64,000 nucleotides of DNA from Paracidovorax sp031843945 (GTDB taxonomy: Bacteria > Pseudomonadota > Gammaproteobacteria > Burkholderiales > Burkholderiaceae_C), in contig NZ_JAVTJJ010000001.1 of the NCBI RefSeq assembly GCF_031843945.1, positions 682,001 through 746,000 on the forward strand, in the 5' to 3' direction. The first letter of the stretch is position 1, and the number at the start of each line of letters is the position of its first letter. Under the pieces are notes generated by a model that was given only the letters and a program-made list of their open reading frames with translations, was not told the DNA's origin and made no database searches. Position numbers and translations under genes: made by a program. Of the stretch, positions 11,175-19,830 are shown in pieces.

Positions 11175-11315
11175 GTACTGCCGATGTTGTGAGACGAAAA
11201 ACGAAGCCGGGAAGTTTGCCATAGCACCTACGCCCGATTCGACCTTGGCTGACACCTCGCCGCACGCTCAACTGCAACCATCTGCAAATCATCAACAGAT
11301 CACAGGGAGTTTTTC

Positions 11316-11579
11316 ATGCAACGCAAGACACTGGTCGCCATCGCCGCCTCGTTGTCGTTCTTCGCCGCTGCAGGCACGGCCACTGCGCAAGTGAGCAAGG
11401 CCGCTGCCGAGGCGTCTGATTCCGCCGAACACAAGATCGAACAAAAACGCGCCGAGAGCGAGGCCAAGAAGAGCGGCCCCGTAGGCAAGGCGGTGAACAA
11501 CGCCAAATCGGGCTACCACAAGAACCGCTCCGAGCACTCGGCCGACAAGGCCAAGAAGTCGCTCAAGAACGCTGGATGA
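11316..11579 (+). CDS. Small exported Lys/Ala-rich protein
   Basis: An 87-residue protein with a clear signal peptide (MQRKTLVAIAASLSFFAAAG, cleavage probably after ATAQ or nearby). The mature part of about 62 residues is highly charged, rich in Lys, Glu and Ser (KIEQKRAESEAKKSG, ADKAKKSLKNAG). AGGGAG stands 6 bases before the ATG. A strong terminator closes the gene, so it is a single-gene unit divergent from tex. I do not recognise the family. The composition suggests a small periplasmic basic protein. Confidence 0.75.
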   Translation: MQRKTLVAIAASLSFFAAAGTATAQVSKAAAEASDSAEHKIEQKRAESEAKKSGPVGKAVNNAKSGYHKNRSEHSADKAKKSLKNAG

Positions 11580-11621
11580 CCGAAGGCTGTCGGTGAGCGC
11601 CACACGTCACCTTTCTTCCTA

Positions 11622-11661
11622 AAATGGGCATCGCCTTTTCTGTGGCGATGCCCATTTTTTT
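11622..11661 (+). terminator. Rho-independent terminator after the small exported protein gene
   Basis: A perfect 14 bp stem (AAATGGGCATCGCC with GGCGATGCCCATTT) round an 8-base loop, followed by further T residues to 11661. It ends one base before the ATG of the following gene. Confidence 0.9.
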
Positions 11662-11662
11662 G

Positions 11663-12067
11663 ATGACCCCTCTGCCCTTCCCCATCCGCACCGAATGCCC
11701 GCCCGGCGCCTGCGTGTGCGAACGGGATGCGCTGATGCAGCAGCAAGGTGGCGACGTGCGCATCCTGCAGTTGACGCGCGACGAAGAAAAGCGGCTGCTG
11801 GAGCGTCTGGAGAACTTGGCAGATCTGCCCGATCTGCGCCGCATGGAAAGCCGGCTTTTCGAGCTGCTGGGCGTGCGCCTGAGCATTGCGGCCAGCGCGA
11901 ACGAAGTGCGCACCTTGCGGGGTATCACCATCCTCGTGCACGAACAGCCGGGCCTGTGCCGCAAGACGCGCCAGGCCATTCCGGCGGCCATCAAGAAAAG
12001 CATGGACCAGCGCCCGCAGATCGCATGGGACCTGTTGAACGAAGGCGGTCTGTTCGGCGCGGCCTGA
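11663..12067 (+). CDS. Conserved-looking hypothetical protein, cytosolic
   Basis: A 134-residue soluble protein that I do not recognise. It has a Cys-rich N-terminal stretch (CPPGACVCERD), a helical middle (LTRDEEKRLLERLENLADLP) and a basic C-terminal half ending LLNEGGLFGAA. The frame is open back to 11624 straight through the preceding terminator hairpin, but those 13 codons are the hairpin itself. The ATG at 11663 comes right after the T-tract and has no ribosome binding site; ATG 11735 (MQQQGGD) is a further alternative. It lies 39 bases before the DUF72 gene and may be co-transcribed with it. Confidence 0.6.
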   Translation: MTPLPFPIRTECPPGACVCERDALMQQQGGDVRILQLTRDEEKRLLERLENLADLPDLRRMESRLFELLGVRLSIAASANEVRTLRGITILVHEQPGLCRKTRQAIPAAIKKSMDQRPQIAWDLLNEGGLFGAA

Positions 12068-12106
12068 CGACGCACCACGCACACCGCGCCACACGCAACG
12101 CAGCCC

Positions 12107-13195
12107 ATGCAAGACGATTTGTTCGGCGGCCCGCCCGCCCCGCCTCCTTCGGCACCCCCAGCACCCGCTGCGCCGCCTCCAGACGATGCAGACAGCAACG
12201 CAGCGCCACGCCGACGCACCGGCGTGCACCCTGCCGACTGGGACGAGGCACTGCGCGCACTGGGCGCCGCGTTGCCGCCGCACCTGCGGCTGGGCACCTC
12301 GTCGTGGACATATCCCGGCTGGAAGGGCCTGGTGTGGGAGGGCGAGCATTCCGACGCCACCCTGTCCAAGAACGGCCTGCCCATCTACGCCCAGCACCCG
12401 CTGCTGCGCACCGTCAGCATCGACCGCAGCTTCTATCGACCGCTCACCGCCGAGCAGTACGCCCGCTACGCAAGCCAGGTGCCGGGCGACTTCCGCTTCG
12501 TCGTGAAGGCGCCCAGCCTGGTCACAGACGCGCTGGTGCGCAGCGAAGACGGGCGCGGCAGGCAGGCCAACAGCGCGTTCCTGAACCCCGACCTGGCGCG
12601 GCAGGAATTCGTGCAGCCCGCGCTGGAAGGCCTGGGCGCCAAGGCCGGCGCGCTCGTCTTCCAACTCAGCCCCCTGCCGTTGACGCTGCTGCACCGCCTG
12701 CCCGAGGTGCTGGACCGCCTTCATGCGATGCTGAGCGCGCAGCCCCCGCTGCAAGCCGTGGCGCCCGATGCGGTGCTGGCCGTTGAAGTGCGCGACCCCG
12801 AATGGCTGGCGACCGACGTGCTGCCGCGCCTGGCTGAGGTGCTGCGCGCCAGCGGCGCCACCTATTGCCTGGGCCTGCACGCGCGCATGCCGGCGCTGCG
12901 CGACCAGTTGCAACTGCTGCGCCTGCTCTGGCCCGGGCCGCTGGTCTGCCGCTGGAACCTGCACCCGGTGCACGGCATGTATGGCTACGAAGATGCCGAA
13001 AAGCTCTACGCGCCCTACGACCGCATCCACCACCCCGACCCCGACCTGCACGCCGAGCTGGCGCAGGCGATTGCCGGCATCACGGGGCGGGGGCAGAACG
13101 CGTACGTGACCATCAGCAACCATGCCGAGGGCTGCGCGCCGCTCACGATCCGCACGCTGGCCGAGCAGATCGTGGCGGCCAATAAACTACTATGA
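12107..13195 (+). CDS. DUF72 family protein with Pro/Ala-rich N-terminus
   Basis: A 362-residue DUF72 (YecE-like) protein, a TIM-barrel family of unknown biochemical role. The first 40 residues are a low-complexity Pro/Ala linker. The DUF72 core starts with LRLGTSSWTYPGWKGLVW and goes on with DRSFYRPLTAEQYARYA, FRFVVKAPSLVTD, FQLSPLPLTLLHRLPEVLD, AVEVRDPEWL and YVTISNHAEG. The last codons (NKLL and TGA) come from the left edge of an interspersed repeat that begins at about 13186. Frame and family are sure; function is unknown. Confidence 0.85.
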   Translation: MQDDLFGGPPAPPPSAPPAPAAPPPDDADSNAAPRRRTGVHPADWDEALRALGAALPPHLRLGTSSWTYPGWKGLVWEGEHSDATLSKNGLPIYAQHPLLRTVSIDRSFYRPLTAEQYARYASQVPGDFRFVVKAPSLVTDALVRSEDGRGRQANSAFLNPDLARQEFVQPALEGLGAKAGALVFQLSPLPLTLLHRLPEVLDRLHAMLSAQPPLQAVAPDAVLAVEVRDPEWLATDVLPRLAEVLRASGATYCLGLHARMPALRDQLQLLRLLWPGPLVCRWNLHPVHGMYGYEDAEKLYAPYDRIHHPDPDLHAELAQAIAGITGRGQNAYVTISNHAEGCAPLTIRTLAEQIVAANKLL

Positions 13196-13246
13196 TTTTT
13201 ATAGCTGATAGCGCTTGATGGATAAGCGCTAGAGGCCATTATGACC
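13186..13246 (+). repeat. Interspersed family repeat, copy supplying the stop of the DUF72 gene
   Basis: AT-rich element with the hallmark order ATAGC / AGCGCTTGATGGATAAGCGCT / AGAGGCC. Its left edge encodes the final codons and TGA of the DUF72 gene, and its right end lies 10 bases from the stop of the convergent MFS gene. Confidence 0.85.
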
Positions 13247-13255
13247 ATTAATCGG

Positions 13256-14683
13256 TCAGTGCGCAGCCCCGGCCGCTTTGCGCCCCACGCGCAGCGAACT
13301 GCACACCCCCGCCAGCACTGCACTGCCCGCCGCCAGCAGCATGGCGATGGATTCGCCCCGGCCGTCATGCTGCGTCCAGACGGCGAAGATGCCGGCCAGC
13401 ACCACTGCGCCCAACGTCTGCCCGGTAAGCCGCGCCGTGCCCAGCATGCCGCTGGCCGCGCCGCTGCGGTGCAGGGGCGCCGTCGTCACGATGGTGTGGT
13501 TGTTGGGCGACTGAAACAACGCAAAGCCGATGCCGCACAGCGCCATGCGCCACACCACATCGGCCGTGGCCGCATGCGCGGGCATGAACGCCAGCGCCAG
13601 CAGCCCGCAGGCGAACACGCCCATGCCGATGCCGCCCAGCAGCCCGTCCGCCACCTTGCCGATGAGCCACCCCGCGATGGGCGCCACCGTCACGATGGCC
13701 AGCGGCCACACGGTGATCAGCAGGCCCGCTTCGATGTGCGAGCGGCCATGCACTTCCAGCAACAGAAAGGGCAGCGACAGAAACGCCATCATCTGTGCGC
13801 AGAAGGCGCTGACCGATGCGCCCATGGACAGTGCGAACACCGGAATGCGCAGCAGATCGACCGGAAAGAGCGGCGTGGCCTGGTGCCCTTGCCGCCGCAG
13901 GTACACCACGCCCACCGCCGCGCCTGCGGCCAGCAGCAGCCAGCCCGCGCTGGGCCCGCCGAGCCCGGCAGCGGCAGGCGATGCGCGCACGCCCAACTGC
14001 TCAGCCCCGATGAAAATCAGCGTGAACATGGCGATGTTCAACAGCACATCGACCCAGGAAAAGCGGCCGCTCAGGGCGCTGACCGCGTTGGCCGGCAGCG
14101 CGCGGCGGCCCAGCCACAGCGTGAAAAGGCCCAGCGGCAGGTTCATCGCGAACAGCCAGGGCCATGACGCCACGGAAAGAACGGCGGCAGCTACCGAAGG
14201 CCCCGCCATCGACGCGCCCGCCACCACCAGCGAGTTGATGGCCATGCCCTTGCCCAACAACGCGCGCGGGTAAATCAGCCGCACCACGGCCGCGTTCACG
14301 CTCAAGACACCGGCGGCGCCCGCGCCCTGCAGCGCACGCGCTGCGATCAGCGTGGAAAGCGACGAGGCCAGCATGGCGCCCATCGATGCCAGCGCGAACA
14401 CCGCCATGCCCACCAGATACACGCGCCGATAGCCCAAGCGGTCGCCCAGCGCAGCCAGCGGCAACAGCAAGACCAGCGCGGCGATCTGATAGGCGTTGAC
14501 CACCCAGATGGCCTGCGAGGCATTGGCGTTCAGTTCACGCGCAATGCCGGGCAGCGCCAGGTTGAGGACGCTGCTGTCGAGCACCGCCAGCGTCAGGCCC
14601 AGGATGATGACCAGCATGGCCCGCAATCGCGGCCCCTGCGGCAGGCCATCGGGCGGGGCCGCCTGCGCACTGGAGGCCGTCAA
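13256..14683 (-). CDS. MFS transporter, DHA2-type (14 helices)
   Basis: A 475-residue major facilitator of the drug:proton antiporter DHA2 group. Hydrophobic segments count to about 14. The N-terminal helix has AVLDSSVLNLALPGIAREL, where an Asp-containing first helix is typical. Motif A is GDRLGYRRVYLVG, and GAGAAGVLSVNAAVVRLIYP is the motif C region. I place the start at the TTG (14683) overlapping the TGA of the upstream transporter gene (TTGA); ATG 14617 (MLVIILG) is a shorter alternative. It pairs with the Bcr-type transporter as a two-gene export unit. Substrate unknown. Confidence 0.85.
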   Translation of the reverse strand: MTASSAQAAPPDGLPQGPRLRAMLVIILGLTLAVLDSSVLNLALPGIARELNANASQAIWVVNAYQIAALVLLLPLAALGDRLGYRRVYLVGMAVFALASMGAMLASSLSTLIAARALQGAGAAGVLSVNAAVVRLIYPRALLGKGMAINSLVVAGASMAGPSVAAAVLSVASWPWLFAMNLPLGLFTLWLGRRALPANAVSALSGRFSWVDVLLNIAMFTLIFIGAEQLGVRASPAAAGLGGPSAGWLLLAAGAAVGVVYLRRQGHQATPLFPVDLLRIPVFALSMGASVSAFCAQMMAFLSLPFLLLEVHGRSHIEAGLLITVWPLAIVTVAPIAGWLIGKVADGLLGGIGMGVFACGLLALAFMPAHAATADVVWRMALCGIGFALFQSPNNHTIVTTAPLHRSGAASGMLGTARLTGQTLGAVVLAGIFAVWTQHDGRGESIAMLLAAGSAVLAGVCSSLRVGRKAAGAAH

Positions 14684-15933
14684 TGGGCGGCTCCACCCAC
14701 CCGGTGTGCCCGCTTGCCGCCCAGCGTGGTCCAGGTCAGCGCAAAGCCCACCAGCGCGCCGGCCGACATGCCCACCACCATGGGCAGCGGCTTGCCGGTG
14801 GCGAAGGCGCCGCTGACGCCCATGGCCACAGCGCCCACCAGCATCTGCAGCGTGCCCAGCAGTGCAGACGCGGTGCCGGCGATGGCGCCATGCTCTTCCA
14901 GCGCCAGCACCGAGGTGGTCGGAATCACCAGCCCCATCGCGCCGCTGGCCAGAAAATACAGGCCCAGCAACACCGCCAGCCGGTCGCCGCCCGCCGCGTA
15001 ATACGCCAGCATCGCGATCATTACCGAGGCAGCCACCGTCACCGCGGCCTTCACCACCCGCACCAGCCCGAAGCGCCGGCCCAGCGATGCGGTGAACTGC
15101 GCGGACACGAAGAAGGCCGCAGCGTTGACCGAAAACGCCAGGCTGTACTGCACGGAAGACAAGCCGTAATGGTTGATGAGCACGAAAGGCGAGCCGGCCA
15201 GGTAGACGAAAAAGCCTGCCATCGAGCAGCCGCCGATCAGCACCAGCCCCAGGTAGTGCCCGTCGCGCAGCAGCACGCCGTAAGCGGCCAGTGCGCTGGG
15301 CCCGCCAGCGCCGGCGCGCTGCTCGGCCGGCAGCGTCTCTGGCAGCGACTGACGCACCAGCACCAGCCCCGCCACGGCCGCAATCGCCACCGCCCAGAAC
15401 ACGCCGCGCCAGCCGGTCAGCGCGATCACGCCGCTGCCCGCCAGGGGCGCCAGCAGCGGCGACACGCTGAACACGAGCATCAGCAGCGACATGAGCCGAG
15501 CGGCCTCGGTGCCGGTGTGCAGGTCGCGCACCACCGCACGCGGAATCGCCATGCCCGCCGCTGCACCCAGGCCTTGCAGAAACCGCAGCCCGATCAGCGT
15601 CTGGATATCGGTGGCCAGCGCGCAGCCCACGCTGGCGACCGCGAAAAGCCCCAGGCCGAAATAGAGCGGCACCTTGCGGCCCACGCGGTCGGACACCGGC
15701 CCGTAGACCAGTTGGCCCACGCCCAGCGCGATGAAGAAAGCCGTCAGGCTCCACTGCACGGCACCCACGTCTGCGCCCAAGCTGGCGCCTATGTCGGGCA
15801 GCGCCGGCAGGTACATGTCGATGGCGAAGGGGCCGATGGCCGAGAGCAGCCCCAGTACCAAGGCCAGCCGAAGGAAGTGGGAGGATGAAGAAGACGAGCC
15901 GGAACGCGGCTGGGGAGACGACGGTGAACGCAT
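14680..15933 (-). CDS. MFS drug efflux transporter, Bcr/CflA family
   Basis: A 417-residue 12-helix transporter. It carries the Bcr/CflA landmarks IGPFAIDMYLPALPDIGA in helix 1, GQLVYGPVSDRVGRKVPLYF (motif A), and RFLQGLGAAAGMAIPRAVVRDL. These proteins export drugs or small peptides by proton antiport across the inner membrane. The first 20 residues are Ser/Arg-rich. I start at ATG 15933; an upstream TTG would add 16 Arg-rich residues. Its stop overlaps the start of the DHA2 transporter gene, so two MFS families are made from one message. Confidence 0.88.
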   Translation of the reverse strand: MRSPSSPQPRSGSSSSSSHFLRLALVLGLLSAIGPFAIDMYLPALPDIGASLGADVGAVQWSLTAFFIALGVGQLVYGPVSDRVGRKVPLYFGLGLFAVASVGCALATDIQTLIGLRFLQGLGAAAGMAIPRAVVRDLHTGTEAARLMSLLMLVFSVSPLLAPLAGSGVIALTGWRGVFWAVAIAAVAGLVLVRQSLPETLPAEQRAGAGGPSALAAYGVLLRDGHYLGLVLIGGCSMAGFFVYLAGSPFVLINHYGLSSVQYSLAFSVNAAAFFVSAQFTASLGRRFGLVRVVKAAVTVAASVMIAMLAYYAAGGDRLAVLLGLYFLASGAMGLVIPTTSVLALEEHGAIAGTASALLGTLQMLVGAVAMGVSGAFATGKPLPMVVGMSAGALVGFALTWTTLGGKRAHRVGGAAH

Positions 15934-15990
15934 TCGGGCAATTGTCGCCAACGGCGAACCACGGCGCCGGCGTAGGGTCAAAGTTTCAGT

Positions 15991-16050
15991 GTTTTTGGCC
16001 TCTAGCGCCTATTCATCAAGCGCTAGTAGCTATACTTTTTATAGCAACCA
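15991..16050 (-). repeat. Interspersed family repeat
   Basis: Copy in minus orientation (GGCCTCTAGCGCC, ATTCATCAAGCGCTAGTAGCTATA, TATAGCAA) between the Bcr-type transporter start and the stop of the acyltransferase-like gene. Confidence 0.85.
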
Positions 16051-16071
16051 GCCGACTGACTCGAAAGCGGG

Positions 16072-17268
16072 TCAGAGGTATTTCAGCCAGGCGAGGTCCT
16101 TGCGCCGGGCCTTGAAGCGGCCAAAGGCGCGCACGGGCACGAACAAGGCAGCGGCCAGCGCAATGGACGCCAGCCACACGGCGCCCATGCCATCAAAGCC
16201 GAAGTAACGGCCTTGGGTTGTGCCCCAGACCGCCACGGCACCCAGGTACAGCAGCTTGAGCACGTACAAGTGCAGCAGGTAGAAAAACATGGGCGCGGCG
16301 CCATACACCGTCAGCACGCGCAGCACGCCGCTGGCGGGGTGCATGCGTTCGAAGGCACGCAGCAGCAGCAGGCCTATGCCCAGCGTCAGCGCGACGAACA
16401 GCAGCGAGGGCGGGTACTTGGTGACGTTGAAAAAGCCCATCACGGTGACCATGGCCGAATCGGCCAGGCCCCAAGGTTGGTCGCCATAGCCGTTCAGCGC
16501 GCGCAGCAAGACGAACCCGGCCAGCAGGCCCAGGCCCCACCCGAGCAGGCGCCTGCGCCGCACTGCCGCGTCAGCCCCGGCGGCAAACCAGGTGCCGGCG
16601 GCGTAACCCAGGGCGATCACACCGATCCACGGCAACAGCGGATACGACGTGCGCAGGCGCAAGGCACCCTCGCCGCCCAGCGTGATCCAGCCCCGGTCAT
16701 GCAGCACCGCCCAGGGCACGTGCAGCGCATGGCCCGCGGGAAAGTGCAGCCCGTCCAGCAGGTTGTGCCCGGCCACCAGCACCAGGCCCAGCGCAATGAG
16801 CACCGGGCGCGGCAGCCACACCAGGGCCGCCAGCGCCAGCATGCTGAGGCCAATCACCCAGATCACCTGCAGGTAAATGATTTGCGGCGGGAACTGGAAC
16901 GTCCACGCGAAGTTGACCAGCGTCACTTCCAGCAGCACCAGAAACAGCCCGCGCTTGGCCAGAAAGGCCGCTGCTGCAGCCCGGCCATCGGGCTGGCGTG
17001 CGCCGTACAGGTACGCGGACAGACCCGTCAGAAACACGAACACCGGCGCGCAGACGTGCGCCAGCAGGCGGCTGGCGAACAGCTCGGGCGACGTGGTCGC
17101 CACTGCCATGGGGTCGGTGACCTGGTGGTGCAGGAAGAAGGTTTCACGCACGTGGTCCAGCAACATGAACAAAATCACGAGGCCGCGCAAGGCGTCGATG
17201 GATGCGAGTCGTTGCGTGGCAGGCGTGCCGGCAGATGGCGCGCCCGGCAAGGTTGTCGATGAGAGCAT
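16072..17268 (-). CDS. Multi-pass membrane protein, DUF1624/heparan acetyltransferase-like
   Basis: A 398-residue inner-membrane protein with about ten helices. The conserved opening is RLASIDALRGLVILFMLLDHVRE, the family mark of DUF1624 / YeiB-like membrane acyltransferases, in which the Asp and His of the first helix (LLDH) matter. Later segments include FVFLTGLSAYLYGAR and PMFFYLLHLYVLKLLYLG. Such proteins are thought to move acyl groups across the membrane, though the substrate here is unknown. I start at ATG 17268 (MLSSTTLPG); the open frame further upstream is basic and runs into the divergent gene's leader. Confidence 0.8.
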   Translation of the reverse strand: MLSSTTLPGAPSAGTPATQRLASIDALRGLVILFMLLDHVRETFFLHHQVTDPMAVATTSPELFASRLLAHVCAPVFVFLTGLSAYLYGARQPDGRAAAAAFLAKRGLFLVLLEVTLVNFAWTFQFPPQIIYLQVIWVIGLSMLALAALVWLPRPVLIALGLVLVAGHNLLDGLHFPAGHALHVPWAVLHDRGWITLGGEGALRLRTSYPLLPWIGVIALGYAAGTWFAAGADAAVRRRRLLGWGLGLLAGFVLLRALNGYGDQPWGLADSAMVTVMGFFNVTKYPPSLLFVALTLGIGLLLLRAFERMHPASGVLRVLTVYGAAPMFFYLLHLYVLKLLYLGAVAVWGTTQGRYFGFDGMGAVWLASIALAAALFVPVRAFGRFKARRKDLAWLKYL

Positions 17269-17394
17269 GGGCAGAGGCACCGGCGTGCTAAAGGCCGGCC
17301 CGAAATCGAAAGAGGCGCCATTGTGCCGTCGCACATGCAGCCATCTGCAGTTGCTGCCACGGCGAATACGGGCTTGCGCGAGAATGCAGACGCC

Positions 17395-18003
17395 ATGCCA
17401 AACCCCGCCCTGCCACTGTTGTCCCACATGGTCTTCCGCACGGCCGTGGCTGCGCTGCTGCTCTGCACGGCCGTCATCGCACGGCCCGTGCAGGCGGCAC
17501 CACCCGACAAGCCGGCGGCCATGCGCGCGTCTGACGACGGCCTGTACGTGCTGGACGACCGCGCCAAGCTCGCGTGGCCTCGCTGCGTGGAGGGCATGCA
17601 GTGGAACGGCCGCACCTGCACGGGCGAGGCGCGCCTTTTCACCTATTCAGAAGCGCAGGCCCTGGCCAATGCGCGCTGGAAGGCCGAGGGCGTGCGCTGG
17701 CGCCTGCCGCGCGTGCCCGAACTGCGCCGGCTGGTGGACCGCAGCCGCCAGCCGCCGATGATCAGCCCGGTGCTGTTTCCGGCCACGCCCATGCAGTGGC
17801 ACTGGACGGGCACGGCCAGCGTGAACACCGCCACCGCCACCGTCAACCCCTACAACTACGGCAACGTGGCGCGCGGCGGCAACGGCGAGGCCGGCATGCA
17901 GGCGCAACAAGGCTGGGCGGTGGACATGGAAACCGGCGAAGTGCGCGGCACCATGGGCAAGGGCAATCGGCTGCCGGTGCGGCTGGTGCGGCCACAGCCA
18001 TGA
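17395..18003 (+). CDS. Exported DUF1566-domain protein
   Basis: A 202-residue protein with a signal peptide (VFRTAVAALLLCTAVIARPVQA). The mature part follows the DUF1566 pattern: LYVLDDRAKLAWPRCVEGMQ, a Cys pair (RCVEGMQWNGRTC), FTYSEAQALANARW, WRLPRVPELRRLVDRS, QWHWTGTAS, and a closing MGKGNRLPVRLVR. The domain resembles lectin-like folds and is often surface exposed. A later in-frame ATG at 17428 (MVFRTA) would also give a complete signal peptide. Divergent from the membrane acyltransferase-like gene. Role unknown. Confidence 0.78.
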   Translation: MPNPALPLLSHMVFRTAVAALLLCTAVIARPVQAAPPDKPAAMRASDDGLYVLDDRAKLAWPRCVEGMQWNGRTCTGEARLFTYSEAQALANARWKAEGVRWRLPRVPELRRLVDRSRQPPMISPVLFPATPMQWHWTGTASVNTATATVNPYNYGNVARGGNGEAGMQAQQGWAVDMETGEVRGTMGKGNRLPVRLVRPQP

Positions 18004-18066
18004 ATCCACCCGCCATGGTCCCCTCTTTCACCTCCAACCCGGCAGGCCGTTGAGCGCCTGAACACC

Positions 18067-18798
18067 ATGCCCCTGTCCACCGCCCTCCGTTCCGTTCTGG
18101 CCCCGCAAGGCCGCATCCGTGCCGCCATCAACACCGGCAACCCCATCCTCGCGCGAGCAGCTGCGGAAGGTGGTGCCAAGGGCGTATCGGTCGACCTGGC
18201 GCGGCGCTTTGCCGAGCAGTTGGGCGTGCCGCTGGAGCTGTGCGTGTTCGACGCAGCGGGCAAGTCGGTGGAGGCCGTGACGGCCGAGCGCGCCGACTTC
18301 GGCTTTTTCGCGGTGGACCCGGTGCGCGGCGCCGGCATCGCTTTTTCAGCGCCCTATGTGTTGATCGAGGGCAGCTATCTGGTGCGGGAAGATTCGCCAT
18401 TGCAGGACAACGCGGAGGTCGATGCCGCCGGCCACCGGCTGGTGGTAGGCAAAGGCAGCGCCTACGACCTGCATCTGACACGCGAGATCCGCCATGCCGA
18501 ACTGGTGCGTGCGCCCACCTCGCCGGCGGTGGTCGGCACCTTTCTGGCTGAAAACGCCGATGTGGCCGCCGGCGTGCGCCAGCAGCTGCAGGCCGATGCC
18601 GCACGCCACCCGGGCCTGCGCCTGCTGCCCGGCCGCTTCATGGTGATTCAGCAGGCGATGGGCCTGCCCAAGTCGCGTGGCGCAGAGGCAGCGCAGGCGC
18701 TGGCTGATTTCGTGGAAGAAGCCAAGGCCTCGGGCTTCGTGGCCGAGGCGTTGGCCCGGCACGGCATCGAAGGCGCCTCAGTCGCGCCAGTTGCCTAA
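18067..18798 (+). CDS. Solute-binding-protein domain without signal peptide
   Basis: A 243-residue protein of the periplasmic amino-acid binding-protein type (SBP_bac_3): INTGNPILA, GVSVDLARRFAEQLGVPLEL, VTAERADFGFFAVDPVRG, IAFSAPYVLIEGSYLV, and ALADFVEEAKASGFVAEALARHG at the end. The N-terminus (MPLSTALRSVLAPQGRIRAA) is neither a signal peptide nor a lipobox, so the protein should stay in the cytosol, unlike a transport receptor. No permease or ATPase gene is near. It starts 63 bases after the DUF1566 gene. A cytosolic sensing role, or a lost signal peptide, are both possible. Confidence 0.75.
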   Translation: MPLSTALRSVLAPQGRIRAAINTGNPILARAAAEGGAKGVSVDLARRFAEQLGVPLELCVFDAAGKSVEAVTAERADFGFFAVDPVRGAGIAFSAPYVLIEGSYLVREDSPLQDNAEVDAAGHRLVVGKGSAYDLHLTREIRHAELVRAPTSPAVVGTFLAENADVAAGVRQQLQADAARHPGLRLLPGRFMVIQQAMGLPKSRGAEAAQALADFVEEAKASGFVAEALARHGIEGASVAPVA

Positions 18799-18814
18799 GT
18801 TGTAGAACCCGGCC

Positions 18815-19720
18815 CTACACCGCCCGCAGCTGCGCGCGCAACTGGGCGCCCAGTTCGGGCTTGCCCGCAAAAGGGTCGGTGGGGTTGCGGCCCTGCAGCA
18901 CGTCTTCCAGCCGCGTCTGCACCGATCCGATCGCCTGCGGGTGGCTGTAGATGTAGAACTGGTTGCCGGCCACGGCGTCGAACACCTTCGCCGCCACGTC
19001 GGCGGCAGACACCTTGCCGCTGGTGACGGCCTTGCCCGTCATGGCCTGCCCGATCAGCTGGCTGCGCGTGGGCTGGCCGGCCGCCAGCGCACCCGGCCGG
19101 TTGCGTTCGCTGGCATGAATGCCAGTGGCCACGAAGAACGGGCACAGCACGCTGGCGCACACCTGATCGGTAACGAGAGAAAGGTCTTGGTACAGCGTTT
19201 CGCTCAGGCTGACCACCGCATGCTTGCTGACGTTGTAGACGCCCATGTTCGGCGGGTTCAGCAGGCCCGCCATGCTGGCGGTGTTGACGATGTGGCCGCG
19301 CCAGGCGGGGTCTTTGGCCGCCGCCTCCAGCATCATCGGCGTGAACAGGCGCACGCCGTGCACCACGCCCCACAGGTTCACGCCCAGCACCCATTGCCAG
19401 TCGGCCACCGTGCTTTCCCATAGCAGCCCGCCTGAGCCCACGCCGGCGTTGTTGAAGACCAGGTGCGGCGCGCCGAATTGCTGCTGCACATCAACCGCCA
19501 GTTGCTCCATCTGCGCGGCACTCGACACGTCCACGCGCCGGGCCAGCACCGGCACGCCGGCCGCGCCAAGTTCGACGGCTGCCGCATCCAGCGCGTCCTG
19601 CTGCACATCTACCAGCACCAGCTGCATGCCCCGCGCCGCGCCGATGCGCGCGCATTCCAGCCCGAAGCCGGAACCCGCACCCGTGATGACGGCGGTCTTG
19701 CCGTGGAAGTCTTCGATCAT
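18815..19720 (-). CDS. SDR-family oxidoreductase
   Basis: A 301-residue classical short-chain dehydrogenase. Cofactor motif TGAGSGFG at about residue 12; NNAGVGSGG; and the active site with Ser in NTASMAGLL and YNVSK. AAGGAGA lies 6 bases before the ATG at 19720. The C-terminal 60 residues (GNQFYIYSHPQAIGSVQTRL) match SDRs found in lipid or aromatic catabolic clusters. Standing alone on the minus strand, convergent with the binding-domain gene. The substrate is not evident. Confidence 0.85.
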   Translation of the reverse strand: MIEDFHGKTAVITGAGSGFGLECARIGAARGMQLVLVDVQQDALDAAAVELGAAGVPVLARRVDVSSAAQMEQLAVDVQQQFGAPHLVFNNAGVGSGGLLWESTVADWQWVLGVNLWGVVHGVRLFTPMMLEAAAKDPAWRGHIVNTASMAGLLNPPNMGVYNVSKHAVVSLSETLYQDLSLVTDQVCASVLCPFFVATGIHASERNRPGALAAGQPTRSQLIGQAMTGKAVTSGKVSAADVAAKVFDAVAGNQFYIYSHPQAIGSVQTRLEDVLQGRNPTDPFAGKPELGAQLRAQLRAV

Positions 19721-19830
19721 TGGCCTGTCTCCTTGAATGTGTTGATGCATGAAAAGCGCGCCGCCGGAACGCCCGCGCCGCCTAGGCCAGCAGACGCCGC
19801 GGGACTGGCTTTGCCAGACCGCTGGCGTCG

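Noticed and set aside
11624..11662. Upstream start for the 134-residue unknown protein
   Set aside because: These codons are the two arms of a perfect terminator hairpin; kept only as an open question.
13256..15754. One apparent 832-residue transporter
   Set aside because: The upstream half of this frame is out of frame with the real Bcr/CflA transporter; the two genes overlap by only four bases.
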